A DNA stretch of 64,000 nt from Batillaria attramentaria. Its lineage: Eukaryota; Mollusca; Gastropoda; Batillariidae. The position numbers were made by a program, and so were the translations under genes. Within the stretch, counting starts at the first letter, position 1. The number at the start of each line of letters is the position of its first letter. The notes below the pieces were generated by a model. The model did no database searches. It saw only the letters and a program-made list of their open reading frames with translations, and had not been told where the DNA came from. The DNA lies in contig JACVVK020000057.1 in NCBI GenBank assembly GCA_018292915.2, positions 1,097,501 through 1,161,500 on the forward strand, read 5' to 3'. Below are positions 10,264 to 21,062 of this stretch, one piece after another.

Positions 10264-12590
10264 TCAATGGCAAAAGATAACTGCATCATCCTTCATGTCT
10301 GCTTCTGCAACAGCCTGCTGGACATCAGTTGGCGTATCTTGCAAGGCTGTAGGTTCCAGATGCCAGTTCAAGGAGTCAGGTAACTCCTCAGTGTCGAATG
10401 TTGTTTCTTCATGCTGAGCTATGGACTCCTTTTCTGCAGGATCCACTGCATCACATGTTGCTTTGCTCTGATGGCCAGGTAAGTTGCAGCCGTATGCCAG
10501 GACAACAAGCATACTGTTCACAGCAGAACCAACCAGGAAGTGGCCCCGGATCGCTCGTATGACTGCCTTTCCTTGTAAGTTGTATCATATGAACAAAAGC
10601 GTTTGGGGCATATACCACCTCAAGGACGTTCTGAAGTCCGATGTTTGCCATCACATGTCCAATACTCCCTAAAAACCTCATCTCTGTATGGAAGGCTCCC
10701 AACCTCAGCACAACGGAACGCTGGTCACTTCTCTCTGGTTCGATGGACACAATGATGGATTCTTTTCACCAAAGAGGCTGGTCGAAAGTGATGATGGGCG
10801 TTAAACCATGTCGGATCGCCTCCTTTGTGGTGAACGGTAAGGTGAAAAAACGCATGACATGTCACTCGGATTTATGTCGATCATGGGAAGAAACTGCACT
10901 TGAGACAGCCCTGGGTGTACGTTGGTGTGAACAGTCTGCACCATGCCAGACCATGCGGGTCGTGGCGATCGCAGTGGCCAAGCAACCTTCCAAAGGACGT
11001 CTACCTCCCAGCTTGGATCCTCCACCACGAGAGTCTTCCAAGAGCTGGTACTTAAGAGACAGGATTGCAACGCAACCTGATCTGTAATAGGATATGTCGA
11101 TCTTTGCTCTTGCAACAATGTCGTCTTTAGAAACAGTGGTCCTTTGAATGGGTCTTATTTCCCCTGGCACTGGGGTTACCATGCAGTGGGACGTATTCTA
11201 GCCACTAAGCGTTCTGCTGTTGTGGTCGACGTTGTCTGCTACATATTGTAGGCAACTTCCTTCACTGAGCCCAGGAACATCTCTGGTCTGTGTTGCTGCA
11301 GCATAAATTATGCTTCAAACTTCAGCAGTTCCTTGTAGGATGAACAGAGCCCCATGGAATTCAATGTCGTTAACAAGAACGCTGAGGCAAAGTTGTGGTG
11401 AAGCTGAACTCCGAATCCAATCTGAAGTGGCGCAGTCAGAACTCTTGGCCTTGCAGCTTGGACGATTGCTTGTCCTGTCGCGGCAATCTTGGTGTTGGCC
11501 TCTTTTTCACTGAAAATTGTCCTCATGAACACCTGCAAAGACACAGGCACAAACTTCAAGTTTGAATCCTCAGATGACATTTCTTCTTCGCTGGGGGAAA
11601 ACGTCTTTGAGTTTGTACTTGTTCTGGTGTCACTCTTTATGAGCGCCGCAGCTGCCTGCACGAGCCGCAGCTTTTCGGTCTCTACGGTGTCTTCCTCCGG
11701 AGTCTCAAAAAAGGACATTAAAACAGACGAAGCTGTGGCCTTGACAGTCACAACATTAGGTTTGCCATTAATTTCAGTGATGATGATCTTGTCTCCGAAA
11801 TGATCGAGAAGCTTTTGTTTCATGTAAGGGACTGTGTAAGCGTCGCCGCCGCAAAATTCCAACATTTTCTCAGTCAGATTGCCAACTGTCAGCTGTTTAT
11901 CATCGTTTTCAGTAACGTAGTCGATGACTTTCTGGAACGCTGTAGCTGTGGCTGGATCCAAAGGAAGACCTGGACGTTGCCTTTTAACACCGGGCGCTGA
12001 CTGAAGCGGTCTTTCGTGCTGAAATCGCCGTGGGATGTTTTCCCAATTTCGGTAGTTTATGTCACAGACTTTGTGATAAACAGCATCAGCTGCATGTAAG
12101 TCTGAAATTGCGTATTTCAGCCTGCTGTTTACACTATTTGCCGACTTATCTTGTCAAAGAACGCAAGCACTTGCTATGCTGTTTTGGAAATCAATGGTGC
12201 GCACACGGTAGCTTTTGTAGCGTGCATCATCAGTATGTAAGTTTACGTTTTCCGAGCAGAATAAGCAGCATGCCAGAAAGTCAAATTGCTCTCCGTCAGA
12301 ACGGAGACTGCGAACACAAGCAGTTTCACGTTTAATCTCTCAGTTCTGGCAAACGTTGGATAGCGGCAGGATTGGTGAATTTGTTACGACATGTGGTATG
12401 AACTTTTTGCCCTTTTTCAGTGTGAATGTTCAACTCACGCCGTTCACCGGCTTTGTTCAAGCCTTCAGCGCCTTTAGCCCCAAGAGCATTGACGTTTTGG
12501 TCGTGGATGAGGGTGTTTCCACGAATTGCACAGGAGTCAATGCTGACAGCTTCAGTGGATAAAGCGGTGTTAGGACAACTTTAGGCTTCC
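10264..12590 (-). pseudogene. Intronless pseudogene of a multicopy invertebrate protein family of unknown function
   Basis: Read on the minus strand, homologous blocks follow in order but in changing frames: a cysteine/histidine-rich start (KGQKVHTTCRNKFTNP near 12390), DLHAADAVYHKVC near 12100, the 217-codon open stretch 11308-11961 with IGQAIVQAARPR and GFGVQLHHNF, VPGLSEGSCLQYVADNVDH near 11250, LTPIITFDQPLW near 10790, RLGAFHTEMRFLGSIGHV near 10690, and RAIRGHFLVGSAVNSML near 10515. I recognise this order from large uncharacterised families in molluscs and cnidarians. Their function is not known to me. Breaks include in-frame stops after VL near 12150, after TLSG near 11200 and after QPLW near 10770, plus frameshifts near 11308, 10860 and 10550. 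The coding blocks run without visible introns, which fits a retrocopy or mobile-element cargo. A C-terminal piece of apparently the same kind of protein is at 33029-33262. Confidence 0.6.
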
Positions 12591-13959
12591 ATACTTTTTT
12601 TCTTCCTGAACAACCCTTTTGGGAAACAGCAATAACCAAATATAAATCATATTTTATTTTAAGAACACACCTGATCATCTATAAATGACAGTACACATAA
12701 TCTTGTCCTCTGACAAACGGTTTTCATTGGTAAAGTGATTAGACTCAATGTGATGTGCTCCGAACGTGTTCTGAGCCGCTTTTGGTTTTCAAATCTAATT
12801 AGACGTGGGTATATAGTCTTATTTTCACCAACACTGTATGAAATTAAAATATCAAAACAGAAATCCTAAGCAGCCATCAAAAATAAAACGAATGAAATCT
12901 CATGCTGTACAAATATTTCTTTTCACTAACCTCAAATCCCTTAGAAAAAGACAAAAGAAAGTGATCGTCAGTGCAGACGCTACGTGATCGTAATGTGCAG
13001 ATGTATAGACTCCAGAGTGCAGTCCCTTTTCGGCGGGGCGTGAAAATGTGACTGCTTACACCCAGCGCCATTTTCAAAAATGGCGAATTTTTTTTTAGAA
13101 AAGCAGAGACTTGTGTGTCATATGATTCGATTTGAAACGAAGTGTTGAATATCCGACCACTTTTCGTTTGGGCAAAATCTTTGCCAGCGGACAATTATTG
13201 TTGCGCTTTGATGGCACTGTTTACGTGGTACACTGATCCAACAGGATGTGAGTAAACGGCAAGGGGGTTGCACTCTGACAGGCAAGGGTGTTGCACTCTA
13301 CAGGCAAGTATTATTGCACGGTGCAGACGATCACGTACCTGCCTTGTGGTGGAATAAGAGACGATTACAAAAGCATACACACCCGTGCTCTAAGACTGAA
13401 TGTAATAATAGATCTGTCCATTCAGACAGAGACATGTTATGTATGTCTCTGATTCAGAAACACGCCTACTTTCACTCTGAAGACAGCCTGCCATCACTTG
13501 CGCCACTGAGGATCCCTCTGGGTTCAAAGCTGGTCAAGGATGACATAGTGCGCGACCTTGTGTTTGAGAGCACCGAGACAATTTAGGCCCGTCACGGTAG
13601 CGCAGTTAGCGCCATTTCCCCACTGTGCACAGAGGTACTTTCCACTGAAAGACTCTGTGCCCCAGAGAGTGGCAGATGTATTGTCAGAGTGCTTGGCCTT
13701 GCAAGTATGACGCAACATTTTTTTTTTTTTTTCGGCGCCACACAGACGAATACTCTATGGAAGCCGTGTGCAGCCCAAACTATGAAATAATATTTCTTTA
13801 TTTAATTTTTGCAAAATTCTCCACAGGCAGAATGTAAAAGAAAATATACACAAATTTTTACAATTTTTTTCTACCCGATGCAATTAAAACTGAAACTCTT
13901 CCAATTTTTGTGACCTGTTTTCACAGATTCCATGGAGTATCAGCCTCAGGCAGGTCGTC
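12591..13959. other. No recognisable gene; short tandem repeat
   Basis: A GGCAAGGGTGTTGCACTCT-type unit is repeated three times at 13258-13319 (the last copy divergent). A T-run lies at 13720-13732. Nothing else was recognised. Confidence 0.5.
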
Positions 13960-14861
13960 ATACACAGACAGAGAGATGACGTCAATTCCGCGAACTAAAC
14001 ATTTTCACGTCAGCCTCTAGCACTGCCATCGTCTGAGGAAGCTTGTTTATGTCTTGTGATTTCCCTGTTGGCTTTGTGGCTTCCCCGATTGAATTATTTT
14101 TCACATGAAATCTGGAAGATCTAGAGGGCTGGTGAAATGTCGGAGGCAGTGACGATACTTGCTTATTTTGTCTGTGAACTAAGCGTTTGACGTCAGCTTC
14201 ACACTAGTGTATGACAGATGATGCTTGTGCATGTCTTTTGATTTCCCTGTTGCTTTTGTGACTTCCCTGGCTGAACTAATTTTTACATAAAATCTGGAAG
14301 ATCTAGAGGGCTGGTGAAACATGGACTAGAATACCTTGGATTGTACTTATGAAATCGAAAATTTGGAACTCTTTTGACCAGTGCTTCTCGCAGAAACTTG
14401 AAAAAGTTATGTTTATCTAAAAGTTCAGTTATTCTGAATGCTAAAGATATAATAGTGCAGTAGTTCCTGTCATATGTGCAGTTGTCACACTAGACAAAAA
14501 CGCCGGGATGATAAGTAATTTGCAGTAGTCTTTTCATAGATATTTGATCTTATGTGCAAACCACTCCTACCTCGGAAATATTTTTTTTACACAAAACCAG
14601 TCAGAGCTACAGAGCTGTAGCACTAATCAAGGCAGTGTGATTGGGTGAACTTCCAAAGTCTAGAAAATGAAGGAATTTGAACAACTTTTTCGAAAAAATT
14701 CGTAATATGACCGATTTTTTAAAATTGGCGATAACTCTTCTGAAAATGCGGCAGGCTAAAAATCGTGAAAGGTAGCTCTGGAGAAGGTGATTTCCCATTT
14801 TATCTCAAAGTAAAAAGGCCTCCATCGAGGTGGTTTAGGAGATAGCCATCATTACATCCGT

Positions 14862-14914
<53 letters not shown>

Positions 14915-15108
14915 TCACAACTCCCGCCAAAAAGAACGCAGCAGCATAGTGTGCACGTCAAGTGTCTATGACGCAGGTTTCGTTACGTCACTATGTGCGT
15001 GAAAGTATGTATTGCGTGGAGAAACGTCACAGTCTTGTTTTGTATCACTGAAACTTGCTGCTGCAAAATCTGCCCCGTCTCATAAAGTTGTTTCTCTATA
15101 GAGAAAAC
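13960..15108. mobile_element. S repeat, copy 1
   Basis: Two tandem cores (about 14000-14320) share GAACTAAACATTTTCACGTCAGC-like starts and end with AAATCTGGAAGATCTAGAGG. They are followed by a unique block, a (CA)n run (14867-14911), and an end with CCCCGTCTCATAAAGTTGTT running into the palindrome at 15087-15108. Copies lie at 30460-31640 and, inverted, at 59953-61110. No coding potential. Confidence 0.7.
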
Positions 15109-15253
15109 TTAAAACTAAAAACTTAAAACTTAAAAATGAACCTTGGGGTGTGCTGAGCACATTAGATCATTGTTCCCAAAAATCGGCTGGGTTGCACCAA
15201 GAGTTACAGCCCAAGTGAAAGTACTGTCACTGTAACGTTTTTTTTTCACATGT

Positions 15254-15743
15254 TCTGCACTGCAGCCGTTATCGTCAGTTGACTCGAAAATTTGTACTCA
15301 CAGCACATTTCCTCTACAAGCCACACGCCTCACAAACATCGAAGAAGAGACGCACGCGCACTGACGTAAAGTAAGTGCGTCATGTTTGATTGACGTGATG
15401 CTGTTTTGTTCTTGGGGGTGTCTCGCCACGTTCTTTCCGAATTCCTCTGTTTGGAGACGTGGTGTATTTTACTTCTACTATGTCGCCATCTTCGTGCAAT
15501 CGCAGAGAAGACACGGGATACAACAGAATACAACTCCAATACTTTATGAACAGAATATGCACGGAAATTCATGAAAGAAAAAGAATACAGAACGCTGTGC
15601 AGGGCTGATTACATTTCGATGCAAAATAATTTCTAGACCATCCCAGAACATGCTGGTGCAGTAACGTCAGTAGATTACGTCACCTTGGAAAGATTTCTAA
15701 CCTTCCAGTAAGTTGAGGAATGTTATAGATCTGACCTGTTCAG
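15254..15743. mobile_element. LTR-like relic with its second half inverted
   Basis: The left part follows the relic at 45781-46290 and resembles the 314-bp LTR of the 48437-53584 element (GCAGAGAAGACACGGGATAC, CTCCAATACTTTATGAACAG). From about 15604 the sequence continues as the reverse complement of the LTR second half (GTAACGTCAGTAGATTACGT, CTGACCTGTTCAG). This points to an internal inversion after insertion. Confidence 0.65.
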
Positions 15744-16003
15744 TATAGGCCGGGCTAAATTTTCCACGTTCATAGGCAAGCATCTGTGGTACAAACGCAC
15801 GTCACTGCCGATCTCCCGCAGAGACGATTTTGCAAGTATAACTCTGACAATGACGTGCGTCATCGATTCTGACATGTATGGTGCGCCGAACGCGCTTCTC
15901 CTCCTCAGTGAGTGCCGTCTGTTCGTATGTGTGTGCGATGTGCGTGTGAATTGTGTCCAGGCCCGTTTCTTCGAAAATACTTAACCGAATGGCTTCAAAT
16001 TTG
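15744..16003 (+). repeat. R repeat copy a, left part
   Basis: Matches 33803-34064 and 61164-61457: GGGCTAAATTTTCC, GGCAAGCATCTGTGGTACAA, CAGTGAGTGCCGTCTG, and the sensitive word CCGAATGGCTTCAAATTTG at which the LINE entered. It continues after the LINE at 18987. Confidence 0.8.
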
Positions 16004-18766
16004 ACTGAGACGTGGCTCTACGCCCAAGGGGACGAGGCCTACATTGCTGCTTTGACCCCCGCGGGATACGACTTCCGGTCGTTTCCCCGCACTGGATCGA
16101 GAGGCGGTGGCATCGGGTTTATCGTCAGATCATCTCTGTCCCGTTGCTTGTCTTTCACACCGCTAGATTTTACATCATTCGAAGCTGTAGAACTTAAGCT
16201 CTCTATGAGTCAGACGTCGATCTCACTGGTGTGCATGTATCGACCGCCACCCAGCAAACGTAACAAACTGACCAATTCTGCATTCGTTCAGGAATTCCCA
16301 GAGCTGTTGTCCCGTTATGTGAATTCCAGTCATGACTTCTCTATCCTCGGCGATTTCAACTTCCACTACGATGACAGTGCTGATCGCCAAGTGAGCCATT
16401 TGAAGACGGTGTTGACTGACCATAACTTGTCACAGCTTGTAGACGTCCCAACACACAGACGCGGCCATACTCTTGACTGGGTCGTTGTGCGCAGCGAGGG
16501 TAGCAGGCTGTCTCTAGAAGCAGTGCAGGACTGTCCTGATCTCTCTGATCACAGCGTCGTTGCTTGCTCCATCGCAGTCGTCAGACCTCGAATACATAAG
16601 CGGCTGGTGACGTCACGGAATATCCGCGCCATCTCGTCCTCCGAGTTCCAGTTTGACGTGAAGGCGACAGTGGCAGCTGTAGATGTGAGTCAGCCCCCCA
16701 CCCTGGATCTTGCGCATCTCGTGGATGCCTACAATGACGGGCTTCGACAGGTTCTCGACCGACACGCCCCTTCTGTCACCAGGCTGGTGAGAGACCGACC
16801 ATCTGCCCCGTGGCTGTCCGATGACGTCAGGGAGGCCCGCCGTGGACGGAGACGCGCCGAACGACGCTGGAGGAAAACAGGCCTGACTGTTCATAGACAG
16901 ATGTATGTCAAAGAGAGGGACGCGGTTAAGTCAGCCATCCACTCTGCCAGGAGACAGTTCTATACGGACAAGATTGACTGTAGTTCATCGTCCAAACAGC
17001 TGTTCTCAGTGGTTAGCGAGCTGCAGGGTAAGTCCCGCACCACTCCTCTTCCGACTGACGTACCTCGCCGTGATCTGCCTCAGCGGTTCTGTGACTTTTT
17101 CTCAGACAAGATCAAGCGTATCCGCTCTGAACTAGACTCGTGCTCATGCGATCCCCCTACTTTTAGTGTGTATGACGGCCCTTCACTGTCATGTTTCGAG
17201 CCAGTGACTGAGCAGGAGATCCGTGAACTTATTATGATGTCTCCGACAAAGAGCTGTGTGCTTGATCCCATTCCTACATCCCTCGTAAAACAGTGTATTG
17301 ACGATCTCATTCCACTAATTACTGCTATTGTGAACACTTCTCTCACTACCGGTACAGTGCCCAGCCAGTTTAAACACGCAGTTGTTACGCCGCTTCTGAA
17401 GAAGCCAGGACTTGATGTGAATAACCTGAAACACTTTAGACCTGTTTCTAATCTCCCGTTCATTTCAAAGATCCTAGAGAAGGTTGTCTTAAAACAGCTG
17501 CAGCGCCATCTGTCTGAAAATGATCTACTTGAAGTCCACCAGTCGGCATACCGGAAGGATCATAGCACGGAGACTGCTGTGCTGAGTGTCCTGGATGGTC
17601 TGCTTGTGAACTCAGACGAGAGACTAGTCTCCCTTGTTGCTCTCCTGGATCTCAGCGCAGCATTCGACACGCTTGATCACTCTGTGATGCTGAAGAGGTT
17701 GGAGTTGACTTTTGGTATTCACGGCACCGCGCTGGCGTGGTTCACGTCCTATGTCACAGATCGCTTCCAATGTGTAACCGTTGATGGCCGGTTGTCTGCT
17801 CCTAGTCTGTTGGTGTTTGGGGTCCCTCAGGGCTCCGTTTTAGGGCCTGTTTTGTTTACGCTGTATTCCCAGCCTCTGTCTGATGTGATCTCCGCTCATG
17901 AGTGTGATTTTCACAAGTATGCGGACGACACTGAACTGTCAAAAAGCAGTACTCCCGACCATTTCAGCTCTGCTCAGCTGAGCATTCAGTCCTGTATTGA
18001 AGATGTTTTGTCCTGGATGACTAGCAACAAGCTTAAACTCAACACTGACAAAACCGAGGTCATGCCTGTAGGTTCTCAGTCGCGTCTCAGTTTGATTGGC
18101 AGCGAGGTCGCAAACATCGGTGGGTCTCAGATCTCTTTCCAAAAGTGTGTGAAATATCTAGGTGTGAAGATCGACCAGACGCTTTCCATGCATGATCAGA
18201 TCAGCAGCGTCTGCCGTGCGGCTTTTCTTGAGCTCCGCAGGATCTCCTCACTTAGGCCGTTCCTTTCTGAAAGTGCAGCATCAAGGCTTGTCAATGCGTT
18301 CGTAACGTCGCGGTTGGATTACTGCAACTCCGTCTTTGCAGGTTTACCGGCAGACCAGATCTCTCGTTTGCAGATGATCCAAAACAACGCGGCGCGTCTC
18401 ATCTTGAGAAAACGAAAGAGGGATCACGTTACGCCTCTGCTGAAACATCTGCATTGGCTCCCTGTTAAATTCCGTTTCCAGTACAAAATCGCCACTTTCG
18501 CATTCCGTTTCTTCGAGGGTTCTCTTCCTCCCTACCTGTCGGCCTTACTCTGTAAGTATCAACCGTCGCGCACCCTGCGTTCCGCTAGCGAAAAACTCCT
18601 CACAATTCCGAAGCGTAACATGAAAACTGCCGGAGAGCGCTCTTTCAGCTTTTTAGCCCCGACTGTCTGGAACTCCTTGCCAATCGAACTCCGCCTTCAG
18701 ACCTCACTGCCTCTGTTTAAATCGCATCTGAAGACCTATCTCTTCCGCCAAGCCTTTGACAGCTAA
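15953..18766 (+). CDS. LINE ORF2: endonuclease (partial) and reverse transcriptase
   Basis: A 937-codon frame. The first about 17 codons come from the flanking R repeat; LINE sequence starts at TETWLYAQGDEAY. Apurinic-type endonuclease motifs follow: GGGIGF, ILGDFNFH near residue 133, and SDHSVV near 198. Reverse transcriptase motifs are LLDLSAAFDTLDHS near 564, GVPQGSVLGPVLF near 626 and KYADDTEL near 656, with the catalytic aspartates present. The C-terminus has NNAARLILRKRKRDHVTPLL and LHWLPVKF, usual in CR1/L2-type elements. No stop or frameshift was seen, but the missing N-terminal endonuclease part, 5' UTR and any ORF1 make the copy non-autonomous. In the cell such a protein nicks target DNA and copies its own RNA there. 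Confidence 0.9.
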   Translation: MSRPVSSKILNRMASNLTETWLYAQGDEAYIAALTPAGYDFRSFPRTGSRGGGIGFIVRSSLSRCLSFTPLDFTSFEAVELKLSMSQTSISLVCMYRPPPSKRNKLTNSAFVQEFPELLSRYVNSSHDFSILGDFNFHYDDSADRQVSHLKTVLTDHNLSQLVDVPTHRRGHTLDWVVVRSEGSRLSLEAVQDCPDLSDHSVVACSIAVVRPRIHKRLVTSRNIRAISSSEFQFDVKATVAAVDVSQPPTLDLAHLVDAYNDGLRQVLDRHAPSVTRLVRDRPSAPWLSDDVREARRGRRRAERRWRKTGLTVHRQMYVKERDAVKSAIHSARRQFYTDKIDCSSSSKQLFSVVSELQGKSRTTPLPTDVPRRDLPQRFCDFFSDKIKRIRSELDSCSCDPPTFSVYDGPSLSCFEPVTEQEIRELIMMSPTKSCVLDPIPTSLVKQCIDDLIPLITAIVNTSLTTGTVPSQFKHAVVTPLLKKPGLDVNNLKHFRPVSNLPFISKILEKVVLKQLQRHLSENDLLEVHQSAYRKDHSTETAVLSVLDGLLVNSDERLVSLVALLDLSAAFDTLDHSVMLKRLELTFGIHGTALAWFTSYVTDRFQCVTVDGRLSAPSLLVFGVPQGSVLGPVLFTLYSQPLSDVISAHECDFHKYADDTELSKSSTPDHFSSAQLSIQSCIEDVLSWMTSNKLKLNTDKTEVMPVGSQSRLSLIGSEVANIGGSQISFQKCVKYLGVKIDQTLSMHDQISSVCRAAFLELRRISSLRPFLSESAASRLVNAFVTSRLDYCNSVFAGLPADQISRLQMIQNNAARLILRKRKRDHVTPLLKHLHWLPVKFRFQYKIATFAFRFFEGSLPPYLSALLCKYQPSRTLRSASEKLLTIPKRNMKTAGERSFSFLAPTVWNSLPIELRLQTSLPLFKSHLKTYLFRQAFDS

Positions 18767-18848
18767 ACCTCTGTTAAGCCTCAGTGTCTGTGTGCATCAT
18801 GAGTTCGTTGCACTGTCAAATTGTATGTAAGCGGAGGGGATGTAAATA

Positions 18849-18907
<59 letters not shown>

Positions 18908-18986
18908 TTAAGCGCAGCGAGTCCTTGAAGCGGGAGAACAGCGCTCTATAAAAGCCATGTATTATTAGTATTATTATTTTATTATT
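16004..18986 (+). mobile_element. CR1/L2-like LINE, 5'-truncated insertion
   Basis: The LINE is flanked by AAATTTG at 15997-16003 and again at 18987-18993. R copies at 34070 and 61457 show the uninterrupted site, so the boundaries are well supported. It begins inside the endonuclease. The 3' UTR carries a (GT)n run (18852-18905) and ends in ATT repeats. The 7-bp duplication fits target-primed reverse transcription. Confidence 0.9.
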
Positions 18987-18993
18987 AAATTTG

Positions 18994-19426
18994 AGGTATC
19001 CAAACATATCAAAATGTTACATTAGAGGAACCAAGCGTGTGATGATTGCTTAAGTGATTTGGGAGTTATCGCCCTTTTGAGACAAGTTGGTTGTCTTTCG
19101 TGTACAGGCGTAATATTTATTTAAATCACTCATTTTTTTTTTTGGGCAGTAGATAGCTTGAATACGGACTCTGAACAGAGTCACTACTAGAAAATGGTCG
19201 CTCTTATAGTTTTCATGTAAACCGAGCCTGAGTTGACATTGCGTGTGAACCCAGTTCAGATGCCTATTTCTCCGAAAATACTGAACCGATCGATTTCAAA
19301 TTTGGGGTTTCTAAATGAATCAAGATTGTTGAATAGAAGGCCCGATCCAGGTACGATTGCACACATGATTTGCGAGTTATCGCCCTTTTCAGAAAAAGTG
19401 GCTTTCTGGCGTTTAAAGGCGTAATA
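18994..19426 (+). repeat. R repeat copy a, middle part
   Basis: Continues the R repeat after the LINE. Its two core units share CCGAAAATACTGAACCGAT / TTTCAAATTTGGGG, GAGTTATCGCCCTTTT and GGCGTAATATTTA motifs. Matches 34071-34458 and 61458-61862. Interrupted by the Tc1 element. Confidence 0.8.
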
Positions 19427-21011
19427 TACTACTCCACATTTGCTTTGCATCACTACAAACACAAAGACTGTGGATTAGACAATTTGCTTTTATTTCATTA
19501 AGGCAAATACATCGCAATCCTCGTGCATAAGGCAACAAAACAGAACAATCATAACCGAAATTTTCAGTTGAAAAGAGTTGAGTCCCAAAACAGTTGAAAG
19601 GACAGAAGTCCCAGCCTACCCTCAAAATCAGGGATATTCAGCGTATGGGCAGAAAAAGGTAATGTCATTCAAAAGTGAACAAGGTGTTGCTGAACGAGCT
19701 GAAATGGAATGTCAGTATCGCCTGTGACCTCCTCGAGCCGAAATGACTGCCTGACAGCGTCGCCTCATGGAACAGATGAGGCTCCGGATCGTCTGTTGGG
19801 GGATCTGGTCCCACTCCTGCTGAAGGGCCTGTCCAAGCTGCGCCAGCGTGCGGAGTGGGTTGACACGTGCACGTACAGCTCGTCCGATCATGTCCCAAAC
19901 GTGTTCAATTGGATTAAGATCCGGGGACCTGGCTGGCCACTCCATGAGCTCCATGGATTCCTCTTCAAGGTACTGGTCCACAATGCGTGCTCTGTGTGGG
20001 CGGGCGTTGTTATCCATGAGAATGAACTCGGGGCCAAGGGTCTCACGACACGGTCCAAAATCTCATCCCGGTACCGTATTGCCGTCAGCGTGCCGTTCCA
20101 GAACACGTGGAGGTCGGTCTTGCCCTGAACACTGATGCCATCCCAGACCATCAGGGAACCGCCGCCATACCGGTTGTGCTGGGCCACAAAGGCATTGTGG
20201 AATCGTTGATTTCTACGTCTCCACACTCTCTGGCGACGATCTGTCATGTCCAGGCAAAACCTTGACTAGTCCGTGAACAAGACGGGCGCCCGTTCAACGA
20301 CGGTCTACTTTGCCTGCTGCTGTGCCTAGGCAAGTCTTCCTCTCCTGTGCTGCTGAGTCAAAGGAACGCGGATTGCAGGGGCTCTGGAGCTCAGGCTAGC
20401 CTCATGAAGTCTCCTCCTCACAGTTTCAGTGGAAATCCGAATCCCAGATGCGTGGCGGAGGTCATTTTGGAGCTGAGTCGCGTACCGGAAGGGGTGTCGG
20501 TGAGCCTGCATGACGAGGAATCTGTCTTCGCGCAGAGTTGTGATCCGAGTTCTGCCACCAGAATGCCTTCGTGAGACAGTCCCTGTAGTCTGGTAGCGAT
20601 TCCATTGTCGTGAGATGACACTTTGCGTGACATCGAGGGCTTGAGCCACCTGACGCTGAGAAGACCCAGCCTCCAGCATCCCGACATCTCTGGCCATCTC
20701 AGTGTCAGTCAAACGTCTCTGGAGCAGTTCTCGAGGCATGGTGTAGCAGCAAGCAAGACCAAAATGACACCAATCTTTTTCCCATCACTAAACCAAATTT
20801 TGCCATGAGCACTATTCACGAGCAAATTTGAGGGTTATGGTGGTCAACTGCATTATGATGAATGGCGTGCACACAATTCACGAAGTTGGCAATGTCATTA
20901 CAATCAATAATCATGCCCGTACCTGTAAAAAGCAACAACAGTTGCAAATCTGGCAGTGGGCTTTTATCAATCCCAAAACGAAAAGTGATGCAAAGCAAAT
21001 GTGGAGTAGTA
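19427..21011 (-). mobile_element. Tc1/mariner element, 1,585 bp
   Basis: Perfect 28-bp terminal inverted repeats begin TACTACTCCACATTTGCTTT (19427-19454 and 20984-21011), and TA is duplicated on both sides (19425-19426, 21012-21013). The R copy at 45551 preserves the unoccupied GTAATATTTACC site. The single gene runs on the minus strand. Confidence 0.95.
19712..20739 (-). pseudogene. Tc1-like transposase pseudogene
   Basis: The N-terminal 137 codons (20326-20739) hold the paired-type helix-turn-helix DNA-binding region (SSQRQVAQALDVTQSVISR, then SGGRTRITT). The catalytic part shows FTD (first aspartate) and WDGIS, then DNNARPH and NPIEHVWD. In-frame stops occur after RRGRLA (20326), a little further on near 20305, and right after FTD near 20265. 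A frameshift lies near 20000. The second catalytic position of the DD34E triad appears as asparagine (GAC to AAC) if DNNARPH is aligned to the usual D-N-A-R-P-H; the 34-residue spacing to the glutamate fits. Not active. Confidence 0.9.
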
Positions 21012-21062
21012 TATTTACCTAAACCACTCCATTTTTTGGACATAGATAGCATGAATACTGCA
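21012..21062 (+). repeat. R repeat copy a, right remnant
   Basis: TATTTACCTAAACCACTCC and GACATAGATAGCATGAATAC continue the R repeat beyond the Tc1 element, as at 45551-45601. Truncated by the L2-like fragment that follows. Confidence 0.75.

Noticed and set aside
13524..13718. Possible coding or tRNA-like segment near 13590-13710
   Set aside because: No box B or domain motif; a single sequence without relatives in the window.
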